A DNA stretch of 64,000 nucleotides, taken from assembly GCA_045863555.1 (NCBI GenBank), contig BTUU01000001.1:248001-312000 (forward strand), written 5' to 3'. Below the pieces are notes generated by a model, which was not told the origin of the DNA, searched no databases, and was given only the letters and a program-made list of their open reading frames with translations. The position numbers and the translations under genes are program-made. This DNA comes from JACRLV01 sp045863555. GTDB taxonomy: Bacteria; Planctomycetota; Phycisphaerae; UBA1845; Fen-1342. Positions within the stretch are counted from its first letter, which is position 1. Each line of letters opens with the position of its first letter. Of the stretch, positions 23,845 through 33,170 are shown in pieces.

Positions 23845-25949
23845 AGAAAAGGCTCCGCGGATTCTCGCTGTTCGCGCTCCTCTTTGGGATCACCGGTTGC
23901 GGCGTCGCACAGGAAGTGACGCCCGCGGACGGCGCTCGGAAGCCGGATGATCCGGCGACGTTCCGGATGATCGTCATGGACCCGCTATCGGACAAAATCG
24001 CGTGCGCCTGCGTTCAGGGGCACGCCCAGCGGAAGTACGCCGATCTGGCGAAATTCCTCAGCCAGCGGCTTGGCCGGCCCGTCGACATCGCGTACGGCGA
24101 GAGCCTGCGCGCCGTGCTGGAGAAGCAGCCGGGCAGGTTCGACCTCGTCATCGGAAAGCAATCCGTCATCAAGGCCGACGCCGAGCGGACGAAGACCCCA
24201 CTCCGGCCGATCGCCATGCTCACCGACAAGACGGGTTCGACCGACATGACGGGCATGTTCGTCGTCCGCTCCGGCGACAAGGCGAAATCGATCGCCGACC
24301 TGAAGGGCTATCGCATCGTCTTCGGTCCCCGCGAGGAAGACGAAAAGCACGCCGCCGCGCTGGCCGCGCTAGAGAAGGCGGGCGTCCCCCGCCCGGCCGA
24401 TCTGAAGATCATCGGCAGTTGCACGCCCGCCGCGACCGAAGTTGCCGCAAAAGATGCGGACGCGGCGGTCATCTCCAGCTACGCCGTGCCGCTCCTCGAA
24501 GGCTGCAAGGCCGTGGCGAAGGGTGAGCTCCGCGTTGTGGGCGAGACGGCCGCCGTGCCCTTCGTGACTGTTTTTTCGCCGGAATCCGCCACCCGCGAGC
24601 AGAACGCCGCAATTCTCGCGGCGCTGCTGGCGATGAAATCCGACGCGAAGCTGCTCAAGCTCATGGAGTCGCGCGATGGCTTCGTCGCGATGCCGGAGAA
24701 GACGGACGAAAAGCCGGCCAGACCGGCCGGCGAGGCGAAAACGGATGACAAGCCGTCCGCATCGGCCGATCCGATTTCGCCGAAAAACGCCGGCTGGACC
24801 GACTGGCGCGGCCCGCGGCGCGACGCCATTTCGAGCGCTGTACCCGCGCGGCTCCCTGAGAAAGCGGTGTTTCTTTGGCGACGCTCCCTGAACGGCGGGG
24901 CGCTGTCGGGAGTGGCCGCTACGGACCGTTTCGTCGTCGTTGCCGACAAGGATGCCTCCGGCGAGCGCGACATCTTTCAGTGCCTCGCGGCCGACACCGG
25001 CGAGCCGATCTGGAAGCTCGAATACGCGGCCGCGGGCGAGATGGACTACGGAAACGGCCCGCGCGCCACGCCGGTGATCCATGACGGTCGCGTGTACCTC
25101 CTCGGTGCATTCGGCCATCTGCACTGCGTCGATCTGGAAACCGGCCGCGTACTCTGGAAACGCAACCTCATCCGCGATTTCGACGCGGAGCTCGTCACCT
25201 GGGGGATGTGCAGCACGCCGCTCATCGTCGAGGATCGGCTCATCGTCAACCCCGGCGCGCCGAATGCCTCGCTCGTCGCACTCGACCGCCGCGACGGCCG
25301 CGTGCTCTGGAAGACGCCCGGCGAGCGGTCGGCGTACGCGAGCTTCATCGTCGCCAAGCTCGGCGGCGTAATGCAGATCGTCGGTTTCGATGCTGAATCG
25401 ATGGGCGGCTGGGATCCGGCCACGGGCAAGCGGCTCTGGACGCAGACCTCCGCGAGCAAGGAATTCCACGTCCCCACACCGATCGTCGCGGGCGATCGCC
25501 TCGTCGTCGCGGGTGAGGGCGCCGGCACACGGCTCTTCGGCTTTGATGCACAGGGGCGGCTTTCAGAATCGCCACTCGCCGCCCAGCGGGCGCTGAAGCC
25601 CGACGCCTCCACGCCGGTCGTCGTCGGCGATCTGCTTTTCGGTTGCGCCGGAAAGCTGGTCTGCCTCGATCTTCGCGATAACCTGCGGGTGCGCTGGGAA
25701 TCGGTCGACGATGCCTTCGACGACTACGCCTCGATCATCGCGGGCAACGGCCGCCTGCTGATCACCTCCGCGGCCGGTGAGCTGGTGCTCGTCGAAGCGG
25801 CGGGGGATGCGTTCAAGCTCGTATCCCGGTTGCGCCTGTTCGAGGGCGACGCGGATGTCTGGGCGCATCCCGCGCTCCTGCCGGGGCGGCTCTATGTCCG
25901 CGAGGCCCACGAGATCGTCTGCCTCTGGTTGGACGCGCCTTCGCAGTAA
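23841..25949 (+). CDS. PhnD-type binding domain fused to PQQ-like beta-propeller, lipoprotein
   Basis: The product has 702 residues. The GTG start overlaps the upstream stop. A signal with lipobox (FGITGC, Cys20) is followed by a PhnD/SsuA-type substrate-binding domain (about 40-285): DLVIGKQSVIKADAER, then SIADLKGYRIVFGPREED. It has an unusual CAC motif at 55-57 and Cys194 and Cys222. A disordered linker leads to a PQQ-like propeller from about 318 (GWTDWRGPRRDAISSAVP) with YLLGAFGHLHCVDLETGRVL-type blades. No ABC ATPase or permease accompanies it, so it may be a periplasmic receptor or an enzyme rather than a transporter component. Its pairing with the Cys-rich NHL protein suggests a joint ligand. 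Confidence 0.8.
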   Translation: MKKRLRGFSLFALLFGITGCGVAQEVTPADGARKPDDPATFRMIVMDPLSDKIACACVQGHAQRKYADLAKFLSQRLGRPVDIAYGESLRAVLEKQPGRFDLVIGKQSVIKADAERTKTPLRPIAMLTDKTGSTDMTGMFVVRSGDKAKSIADLKGYRIVFGPREEDEKHAAALAALEKAGVPRPADLKIIGSCTPAATEVAAKDADAAVISSYAVPLLEGCKAVAKGELRVVGETAAVPFVTVFSPESATREQNAAILAALLAMKSDAKLLKLMESRDGFVAMPEKTDEKPARPAGEAKTDDKPSASADPISPKNAGWTDWRGPRRDAISSAVPARLPEKAVFLWRRSLNGGALSGVAATDRFVVVADKDASGERDIFQCLAADTGEPIWKLEYAAAGEMDYGNGPRATPVIHDGRVYLLGAFGHLHCVDLETGRVLWKRNLIRDFDAELVTWGMCSTPLIVEDRLIVNPGAPNASLVALDRRDGRVLWKTPGERSAYASFIVAKLGGVMQIVGFDAESMGGWDPATGKRLWTQTSASKEFHVPTPIVAGDRLVVAGEGAGTRLFGFDAQGRLSESPLAAQRALKPDASTPVVVGDLLFGCAGKLVCLDLRDNLRVRWESVDDAFDDYASIIAGNGRLLITSAAGELVLVEAAGDAFKLVSRLRLFEGDADVWAHPALLPGRLYVREAHEIVCLWLDAPSQ

Positions 25950-26332
25950 TCACGCCTTTCTCGGGGGGACTGCGAAGTCCGGCCCGCGGGCCGCCGCCAA
26001 ACGGAGCACGCGCTCAATAGAGTTCATTGCGAGCACAGACAAGGCTGAACATCCGCATCGGGCCCGGAAAGATGATTTGCCGCCTTTCAAGGGTTTCCGT
26101 TTCGGTCTTCTAAAAATTCTCTTGACGCGCCCCTTGCTCGCCGTATACTGCATGCCATGTCCATGTAGGAGTGCGGCAAGCCCGATCCATGTGAGGGCAA
26201 TCCGTGTACGACATCCCCGTTTTTGTTCTCCACGTCGGCAGAGACGACCACGACCTCAACGCCGGGAGCTCCGTGTTAGATAAGGGCTGAATAAGCTAGA
26301 TGTCGCCTGTCAACTTAGCGCGAGAGGGCACT
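25950..26332 (+). other. intergenic region with promoter
   Basis: About 380 bases without a convincing gene. The AT content rises toward the next gene. The promoter at 26122-26149 is the only clear signal. Confidence 0.5.
26122..26149 (+). promoter_or_regulatory. sigma70-like promoter
   Basis: TTGACG (26122) and TATACT (26144) are separated by 16 bases. It lies about 185 bases before the start of the atypical exported protein, leaving a long leader of unknown content. Confidence 0.55.
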
Positions 26333-27775
26333 ATGGCTCTGTGTGTGAAAGTATGTGTACTGTGCCTCCTACAGACTACTTCTGAGGGGCTTCCTGCGCT
26401 CTTGCGAAATATCGAACACGCGCGAACAAGATGGCAAACCGGGCGTATTGAGTGGGTGTGGACAGATCACTTGCGCCCTGTGAAGACGTGGAATTACACA
26501 ACGTGCTTCGGCGGAGAGGATAGCGTCTCGATTCTGCGAGGCGATGACGACGGCGTAATCTCGCGCCGCGCTGACGGAACGCCGATGGTGAACGGATTTG
26601 GGCCGCAATATAGTTTGTACAGTGACGACGGACACGTATGGCAATACCAGGGCGGCGCCCTTCGTGCTCAGCGGAGTGAAGCTCCGAGTCGCGCCGGGCA
26701 GGTCCTTGATTTCCGCTCGTTCGGACTGTCGAGCGGCATTCCGAATCGAAGTCCATCCGAAACGCTAGGCCAGAAGAGTGCTGGCGCCCCTGCGCCTCGA
26801 AAGTACTCGATCGCTGCCGAATTAGGTAATACGGTCGTTCGGGGAGTCGGAGCAACCGACACGGTTGTATGGTGGCTCGATCCTGCGGCAGGCAACACAC
26901 CGACTCGGGTCGTGCGCGAAGTGTCCGGCAACATTATCGAAGAGGCACGATACTCGCTGAAAAACTACGATGGAGAGTGGTTTCCTGAACGGGCCGAGTT
27001 CTTCAGCACGGACTATAAGAGTGGTAAGGAGCCCCGCCAGATTGTCGAGATTCATTCAATCTACATCAACCAACCTGATCAACCAACGGCGATTACGCCG
27101 GAGGTGATCGGAATCGATGCGGGTGTTTTTGTAGAAGGCCGGAACGCTCACGGTCAGGTCGTCGAGTCGGGATTCTGGGACGGAACCAAGATCGTAAGTT
27201 CGGACGAATACGACAAAAGGATCAAGTCCGGCGATTGGACGAATGGTCCCAACTTTGAGCGCAATTCCGACCGCTACAAGCGAACCGGGCTGGCCGGAGG
27301 AGAACAGCCCGGCGCTGAGACCGGCACGAACAACCGCTCCGTGGACGGGCAGAAATCGGGCCGTGACCGGAGTCGCGGCACTATCGACCGCTACCAAAGC
27401 GAATGGGAGCTATACACCCAGAGGTTCATCCAAAAATATCGCTTGGACGAAGAACAACGCCAGAAAGCAATAAGCATACTGGATCAATGTCAGGGTCTTG
27501 CTCGCGAGTACTGCGCCAAAAATTCCGCCAAGCTGAATGAACTCAGCGTTCTGCTCTTAGAAACCGCGAAGACGGACGATGCGTCACACAAGCGAGTATC
27601 TGAGCGAATGGCGGAACTGCTGCGGCCGATTGAGGACATTTTCTCGGACCGCCTGAAGCCGGGGCTGGACAAGCTGCCAACACGGGCACAGCGACGGGCC
27701 GCTGAGGAATTCCATCAGAACAGGAATGGTCCGTCGCCAGTCGATCGCCGCCCGTCCGACCGAACCCGCCCTTAG
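26333..27775 (+). CDS. exported protein of atypical composition
   Basis: The product has 480 residues. The ATG (MALCVKVCVLCLLQTTSEGL) follows AGAGGG and begins a short hydrophobic signal; a start 11 codons upstream is less likely. The body has an outer-membrane-lipid-carrier-like look (TGRIEWVWTDHLRPVKTWNY) but no certain domain. The C-terminal 120 residues contain YRLDEEQRQKAISILDQCQG, resembling the LTxxQ region of CpxP/Spy-type or heavy-metal-resistance proteins. Codon use differs sharply from its neighbours: TGT, GTA, CTA, ACT, TCT and CCT are frequent. That suggests recent acquisition or a low-expression gene. Function unknown. Confidence 0.65.
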   Translation: MALCVKVCVLCLLQTTSEGLPALLRNIEHARTRWQTGRIEWVWTDHLRPVKTWNYTTCFGGEDSVSILRGDDDGVISRRADGTPMVNGFGPQYSLYSDDGHVWQYQGGALRAQRSEAPSRAGQVLDFRSFGLSSGIPNRSPSETLGQKSAGAPAPRKYSIAAELGNTVVRGVGATDTVVWWLDPAAGNTPTRVVREVSGNIIEEARYSLKNYDGEWFPERAEFFSTDYKSGKEPRQIVEIHSIYINQPDQPTAITPEVIGIDAGVFVEGRNAHGQVVESGFWDGTKIVSSDEYDKRIKSGDWTNGPNFERNSDRYKRTGLAGGEQPGAETGTNNRSVDGQKSGRDRSRGTIDRYQSEWELYTQRFIQKYRLDEEQRQKAISILDQCQGLAREYCAKNSAKLNELSVLLLETAKTDDASHKRVSERMAELLRPIEDIFSDRLKPGLDKLPTRAQRRAAEEFHQNRNGPSPVDRRPSDRTRP

Positions 27776-27868
27776 GATATCGGCCGTCGGCAAACTCTTC
27801 GTCCTATCGGGTTGAGGCGGACCCGCGCCCGGTCGATACCCACCACAGCCGAGAGGCTGGAGTCGCCC

Positions 27869-28669
27869 GTGACGCTCGATCTTGCGCCGCTGCTGAAGGA
27901 CTGGAAACCCGCGACGAGCGAGGTTTGCGCCCGGCTCTTCAGTGACCGGCAGGGCGTCGAGCAGATCCAGATGCGCGTCGACATGGGCGTCCTCCAGATG
28001 TTCCCCGACGGGCGCCCGGACGGTCTGGGCTTCCGCGGCTGCGACAGCGTGCTCGACTTCCTTACCGCGGCGCTCGACGCCGAGGAGCTGACCACCGAGA
28101 CGGAGTGGGATGAGCTGGAACGCGAGTACCACCAGTTCAACTACCGCCGCCTCGCCTACCAGTCGCTGGCCGAAGAGGCGCTCGCGGACGACAACACGGA
28201 AGAGGGCACGGAACTGCTCATGCGCGCCGTCCGCGACCTCGACCACTGCCTGGAGTCGCTCGCGCTGATGGACGAGTGGCTGGAGGACGGCGCGGGCAGC
28301 CACGCCGCCTCGATCCCGGCGATGAAATTCCACCGCGCCCGCCTCGAATCGCGCCGCCTGGCGATCGAAGGCCTCGCCGACGAAGCGATCGAGACGGCCG
28401 CCCAGGGGGCGCGGGAATTGCGCGAAGCGCTGGAAAACGCCGGCTTCGACGAGCCGCAGTGCGATGCCGATGCGGGCGTCCGCTACCTCGAGCAGGTGGC
28501 CGCGCGCCTGCGCGACCAGTTCGGCCTCCGGCGAACGCTCCGCGAGCGGTTGGAAGACGCGATCGAGCGGGAAGATTTCGGGCTGGCGGCCCGGCTGCGC
28601 GATGAACTGGATCGGCGCAGCAGGCGGACGCCGCCGGGTTCCTCGCCGCACGCTGAGGAATGCGATTGA
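27869..28669 (+). CDS. UVR-motif-containing protein
   Basis: The product has 266 residues. The GTG start (VTLDLAPLLKDWKP) follows GGAG by 6 bases; the frame upstream lacks a better start. The C-terminal RERLEDAIEREDFGLAARLR is a clear UVR (UvrB/UvrC) interaction helix pair. The N-terminal 60 residues (VEQIQMRVDMGVLQMFPDGR) look like a small mixed domain seen in planctomycete UVR proteins, and the middle is helical and acidic. UVR motifs mediate UvrB-UvrC contact, and also occur in ClpC and McsA-type adaptors. No nuclease domain is present, so it is more likely an adaptor. Confidence 0.78.
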   Translation: MTLDLAPLLKDWKPATSEVCARLFSDRQGVEQIQMRVDMGVLQMFPDGRPDGLGFRGCDSVLDFLTAALDAEELTTETEWDELEREYHQFNYRRLAYQSLAEEALADDNTEEGTELLMRAVRDLDHCLESLALMDEWLEDGAGSHAASIPAMKFHRARLESRRLAIEGLADEAIETAAQGARELREALENAGFDEPQCDADAGVRYLEQVAARLRDQFGLRRTLRERLEDAIEREDFGLAARLRDELDRRSRRTPPGSSPHAEECD

Positions 28670-28794
28670 CCGTGGCGCACGGTCGAGTGCGGCGTTTCTT
28701 CCGACGGCGTCCTTTCAGATTCCGCTGGGTTGAGCAGCGAGGCCGACCCGTTCCGACACCGCGGCGCGGCCGTCGATCCGATCGGCGAGAGCGC

Positions 28795-29115
28795 TTAGAC
28801 CATCGCCTTGAGCGACTTCAACGGGCGAATCTTGACGACCTTGCGGGCGGGCTTCGCCTTCACGGTCATCATCTCGCCGGGCTTGAACGGATTCGGCTTG
28901 GTGGTGGCCTTCGTCGCGGGCTTCTTGATGACGGTGATCTTCATCATGCCGGCGACGTTGAACACGCCCGCGCCCTTGTTGAGATCGCGCTTGATCTCAT
29001 CGCTCAGGGTCGCGAAGACCTGCGAAACCTGCTTGCGGGAGAGGCCCGTCTTGTCGGAGATGCTCGAGTAGATTTCCGACTTGCTGCGGGGCTTCGAGGA
29101 AGAAGCTTTGGCCAT
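28795..29115 (-). CDS. HU-family DNA-binding protein
   Basis: The product has 106 residues. The ATG (MAKASSSKPRSKSEIYSSIS) follows GGAGG. The HU/IHF fold is recognisable: helices DKTGLSRKQVSQVFATLSDE, then FNVAGMMKITVIKKPATKAT for the beta-arm and NPFKPGEMMTVKAKPARKVV for the conserved C-terminal strand. The N-terminal Ser/Lys extension and the Lys-rich arm are typical of planctomycete HU variants. It binds and bends DNA as a dimer. The upstream 290 bases hold its own leader; nothing else was seen there. Confidence 0.9.
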   Translation of the reverse strand: MAKASSSKPRSKSEIYSSISDKTGLSRKQVSQVFATLSDEIKRDLNKGAGVFNVAGMMKITVIKKPATKATTKPNPFKPGEMMTVKAKPARKVVKIRPLKSLKAMV

Positions 29116-29403
29116 GTGCAATACCTCCATGTGTCGTACGCGCGCCCGGCCTGGACGCACCCTCGACGTTGACTGATTCTCCGCCGCTACAACGCGACGG
29201 TCGATTCCCTTCGGCGTGATGTCATGTGACCGGGAGACAAACCGCCGGAATCCCGGTTGAAAATGCGTTCCGGACTGCGAACTGGCCCGTTTCTCGCATG
29301 AAAATCGGGTTTCGTCAAGCGCGAAAGCCGAAAATCACGGGAAAAACAGAGAAATTCTGCACGCCGGCCCCGATCCGCCGCCGCCCGCGCTCGCCGCCCG
29401 CCC

Positions 29404-32400
29404 TCAGCGCTGCCGCCCGTCGCCCGAAAGCAGCCGCCGCACCGGCTCCGTAAAGTTGTGCATCCACTCGACTGTCACGCGCGGATTCGCCGACGTCCCC
29501 GTCACCCGGTACTGTGCCACTTCCCTCGATACCGACTCCAGAAAGTCGCTCAGCACCGCGATCCGCGCCGCATCCTCCCCCGTCGCCCCTTCCAGCGTCA
29601 GCGTCAGCGCATCCGTCGACATGTTCCACCGCCCGACCCCGACCAGCCGCAGCTCGCGCGACGTAAACACCACCCGATTGAACACCAGTTCGTCACGCTC
29701 CCACACGAACTGGAGGCTCACTTCGTCCAGTTCCTCCCCGATCGGCCGGTTTTTCCGCCGACTCTCCTCCGCGATCGACTTCGTCACCGGGCTCGACATC
29801 AGCGACGCCCCGCGGATTCTCAGGTCACCCCCGCCCACCCGCAGCAGCGGATCCTCGCCGCGGCCGCGCAGGAAGATGCGGCCGTCGAGCAGGCCCGCCC
29901 GCGGCTTGTCATCGCCGGAAGGCTCGCCGATGAAACGGTCCAAGAGCAGCCCGCTGAGCACCAGCGAGAGCTCGTACTCGCCCGACTCAGGATCGATCCT
30001 GGCGTCGCCGGCGATCCGCCCGCCGCACGTCTCCCCGGATTCGAGCCCGATCGAGACAATCCGTTCACCCGCGCGGCGCGTCAGCCGCCCGACCCAGTTC
30101 CGGATGTCCCGCCCGTCGATCGTCCCGGAATCCAGCGCGAAATCAGCGTCGATCTCCACCTCGCCCTGACTGATCCCGCACCGCCCCGACAGGTCGCCCT
30201 TCAGAGCCGCCAGATCCAGCCCGATCGACAGGTGTCCGTCGGTGAAACCCACCCGCCCGGCCACCTGCCAGTCATTGCGGACCCGGCTGACCAGCGTGGC
30301 CGGTTCCAGCGTGACCGCGATGCGCCCCCGCGCGTCGAGCCGCCGCAGGACGGCCGAGAGTCCTTCGGGCAGGCTGCGGAGGAGTGCTTCATCGAGCGCG
30401 ACGGGTTCGGCCTCGGCCCGGATCTCGAACCACGAATCGGCATCCGTCCAGCCCGCGGTCGCGGTGCCGCGGATCGCCGCGTCGCCCACGCGGGCCTCGA
30501 ATCGCCGCACGTTCAGGAGGCCCGGTTCGATGCGGGCGTGCGCCTCGACCTTCTGGAAATCCAGCGGAAGCAGGTTCGGGTTCATCTTCGCCGCCGTAAC
30601 GGCGCCCTCCGCGCGGATCGAATAGCCGCTCGCGACGTCCCGGTCGATCTCCAGAATCGCCTTCAGACCGCCCGCGCCGGAAAGTCCCAGATCGTCCCGT
30701 GTGCGCCCCCAGGCGGCGGGAATGAGACCGCGCAGCGCGGCCGCGAAATCGGCGTCGGTGATCGCAATGTCGATTGTGCCCGTCTCGACGGCCCCGTCCG
30801 CCGCGGAAACGGTCGCTCCGGAGAGAGCGAGGCTGCCCCCCGGCCGCGAAAGGGCAAGGTGGTCGATCCGCTGGAGATTGTCGTCGATCGACACGAGGCC
30901 GCGGTCGACGCTCCAGCTCGTGGCGTCGTCGAATCCGAGCAGCGTCCCGCTCGTGATCCGCGCCGAATACGAACGAGCCGCACCCGCCGGCGACGTCGTG
31001 TGCTGGCCCCAGACCTCCGCTTCGCCTCGAAATACCAGGGCCGGGCCGCCTGAACCCTCGAGCGAAAGGCGGCGCTCGAAAGCGGCGGCCCGCGATTCAA
31101 ACTGGAACCGTTCGCTCGGATCGCCGTCGGCCCGCGGCTCCACAGTCCCCCGCACGAGCGTCCGGCTGCCGTTGAGCAGACCGGTGAGCCCCTCGATCAC
31201 CATGCCCCCGTCGCGAACGCGAATGACGCCCGCGGCATCCTCCAGACGCTCTCCGGGTGCGAGCGTCAGTGCCGCGGCGACGACATTGGAGTCGATCTCG
31301 ATCGTCGGTCGCGCCGATCGCTCCTGCCCGACGGCGTCAGGGCGATACACCCGCACCCTGGAGTCGGTCAGGCCGACCGGGTCCGCTTTCTGCCAGAGCC
31401 GTTGATATTCCTCCGGAAGCGCCGTGTAGAGATCGCGGTCGAATGTCAGATTTCGCGTGAAAAACGTGACGTCGAACCCGGTGCGCGGATCGGTGCTGTC
31501 GATCTTGCCGCCCCCCCAGATCTGCGTCTGACCGTGATGGCCCGTCATGTCGACCAGTTCGGTTCCCTGCGGCGAGAAGCGGATCGAACCGCGGACGTCG
31601 GACGCCGTGTAGGGAAAGCGGAAATACCGGACGGTCCCGCCGAGCGGCTGGAATTCGCCCGCGTAATGAACTTCCGGATCGGCGGCGTCGAGGTGAGCGT
31701 GAAATCGAATCGTCGCCGCGCCCGTCGGCTGGTAGTCCTCGAAGAAGGCGCGCAGCGCGTCCGGCAGCCGGTGGCTGTGCAGAAAACCCGGGTAGCTTGC
31801 GGCCGTCGGCAGATCGAGCGCGTCGATCTCCGCCTGCAGTTCGATGGTCCGCACGAACCACTCCCGTCCGGCCAGTTCGATCCGGCGGCGGCCGGGCAGC
31901 GGCGAGAGGCTCACGCCCCGGGCCACGGCGTCCACGGCAACCGGAGCACCGCGCCAGTCTCCCCGCAGGTTGAGTTTCAGATCGCCGTCGAACTCGCGCG
32001 GGCCGCCGCCCCCGGACGCGGCGTCGGCGCTCAACGCAATCTCACCGGAGTGAATTCCCAGCCGGATGTACGGCTCACGCACCGTCGACTCCTCGACGGG
32101 CAGGACCAGCTTGACGTCCGCGAGATCCAGCCGCACCGACTGTGCGCCGGATCGGCGCAGGATGAACTCATCGATCCCCGCCACTCCCTGGAGACCGAGC
32201 GCGTCGACCGCGTCTCGCCAGCCCGCCGGCACGAGCCCGGTCAGCGCCTCGCACTCGACAAATCCCAGCCGTGCGGAAATCTCCTCCTCGCTCCACGACA
32301 TGCGGAAGATCGCCTCATCGCCGTTGCCTCCGCGCGACGCGCGATTCACCGGGCCGCCGACCTGTTGAAGCGTCAGGTCATAGCGCGAACCATCGCCGCC

Positions 32401-33000
32401 GCCGCCCGCCAGCCGCCCTTCACCGTCGAGAATCCATTGCCGGGCGAGCGCGAGGTGATCGTCGACGTAGTTCAGGATCTGGAGATTCGCCCGGCGGATC
32501 GAGATGTCGGGCAGGATTCCCGGGGTCCAGAACGTCGACCATTCGACGGGCGTCTCGAATTCCGCCTGCGGAGCGCCCGGCGCTTCACCACCCGGCGCGG
32601 GTGCGATCTCCGCCGATCTCGGGAGCATCCCGACCAGCGTGACGGACGGCTGCTGCAATTCGAGTCGCACAATCCGGACCGTCCCCAGCAGCAGGGCGGC
32701 CGCGCTCAATTCGACCTTCGCCCGCGGCACGCGGAGGAACGGCGGACGCGGCTTGCCGTCCGGAAGCGGGGGCGTGCCCGCGCGATCAACCTCAAGCCCG
32801 TCGATGATGGCCGTCGAGGGGAACGCGAAAACCACATCACCCATCTCGCGGACGCGAAAGTCGGGGTGATCCAGCGCATTGAGCACCGTGGCCCGCAGAA
32901 CGTTCGGCCGCGTGACGTAGATCGCCGACGCGAGCAGGAGCGTCAGCACGCAGCCGAGCGAAACCAGGACTATCCGCCACCAGCGGCGTTTTCGGCGCAT
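29404..33000 (-). CDS. large AsmA-like protein
   Basis: The product has 1198 residues. One N-terminal anchor (RIVLVSLGCVLTLLLASAIY) is followed by a long beta-rich exported region with AsmA-type features, among them DALTLTLEGATGEDAARIAV and the closing YRVTGTSANPRVTVEW motif near the C-terminus. AsmA/TamB/YhdP-class proteins form elongated grooves that carry phospholipids or help outer-membrane assembly between membranes; this role is inferred by family. ATG at 33000 is preferred over a TTG two codons upstream. It stands alone, divergent from the sialidase-like gene. Confidence 0.8.
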   Translation of the reverse strand: MRRKRRWWRIVLVSLGCVLTLLLASAIYVTRPNVLRATVLNALDHPDFRVREMGDVVFAFPSTAIIDGLEVDRAGTPPLPDGKPRPPFLRVPRAKVELSAAALLLGTVRIVRLELQQPSVTLVGMLPRSAEIAPAPGGEAPGAPQAEFETPVEWSTFWTPGILPDISIRRANLQILNYVDDHLALARQWILDGEGRLAGGGGDGSRYDLTLQQVGGPVNRASRGGNGDEAIFRMSWSEEEISARLGFVECEALTGLVPAGWRDAVDALGLQGVAGIDEFILRRSGAQSVRLDLADVKLVLPVEESTVREPYIRLGIHSGEIALSADAASGGGGPREFDGDLKLNLRGDWRGAPVAVDAVARGVSLSPLPGRRRIELAGREWFVRTIELQAEIDALDLPTAASYPGFLHSHRLPDALRAFFEDYQPTGAATIRFHAHLDAADPEVHYAGEFQPLGGTVRYFRFPYTASDVRGSIRFSPQGTELVDMTGHHGQTQIWGGGKIDSTDPRTGFDVTFFTRNLTFDRDLYTALPEEYQRLWQKADPVGLTDSRVRVYRPDAVGQERSARPTIEIDSNVVAAALTLAPGERLEDAAGVIRVRDGGMVIEGLTGLLNGSRTLVRGTVEPRADGDPSERFQFESRAAAFERRLSLEGSGGPALVFRGEAEVWGQHTTSPAGAARSYSARITSGTLLGFDDATSWSVDRGLVSIDDNLQRIDHLALSRPGGSLALSGATVSAADGAVETGTIDIAITDADFAAALRGLIPAAWGRTRDDLGLSGAGGLKAILEIDRDVASGYSIRAEGAVTAAKMNPNLLPLDFQKVEAHARIEPGLLNVRRFEARVGDAAIRGTATAGWTDADSWFEIRAEAEPVALDEALLRSLPEGLSAVLRRLDARGRIAVTLEPATLVSRVRNDWQVAGRVGFTDGHLSIGLDLAALKGDLSGRCGISQGEVEIDADFALDSGTIDGRDIRNWVGRLTRRAGERIVSIGLESGETCGGRIAGDARIDPESGEYELSLVLSGLLLDRFIGEPSGDDKPRAGLLDGRIFLRGRGEDPLLRVGGGDLRIRGASLMSSPVTKSIAEESRRKNRPIGEELDEVSLQFVWERDELVFNRVVFTSRELRLVGVGRWNMSTDALTLTLEGATGEDAARIAVLSDFLESVSREVAQYRVTGTSANPRVTVEWMHNFTEPVRRLLSGDGRQR

Positions 33001-33170
33001 TCCCAATCATTGTGAACGACACGTGCCGCGGCGGAAAGTGGGCCGCCGCCGGACGCCGGCTCTCCTCGTGACGCCGGTTCGGTCCTATCCTGTGCCAGGG
33101 GCGCGATCCCGCGGGTGCTGTCCTCGAATCGGTCGCGGCGGTCGCCTGTACCCCCCCGGGGAGTGCGCAC

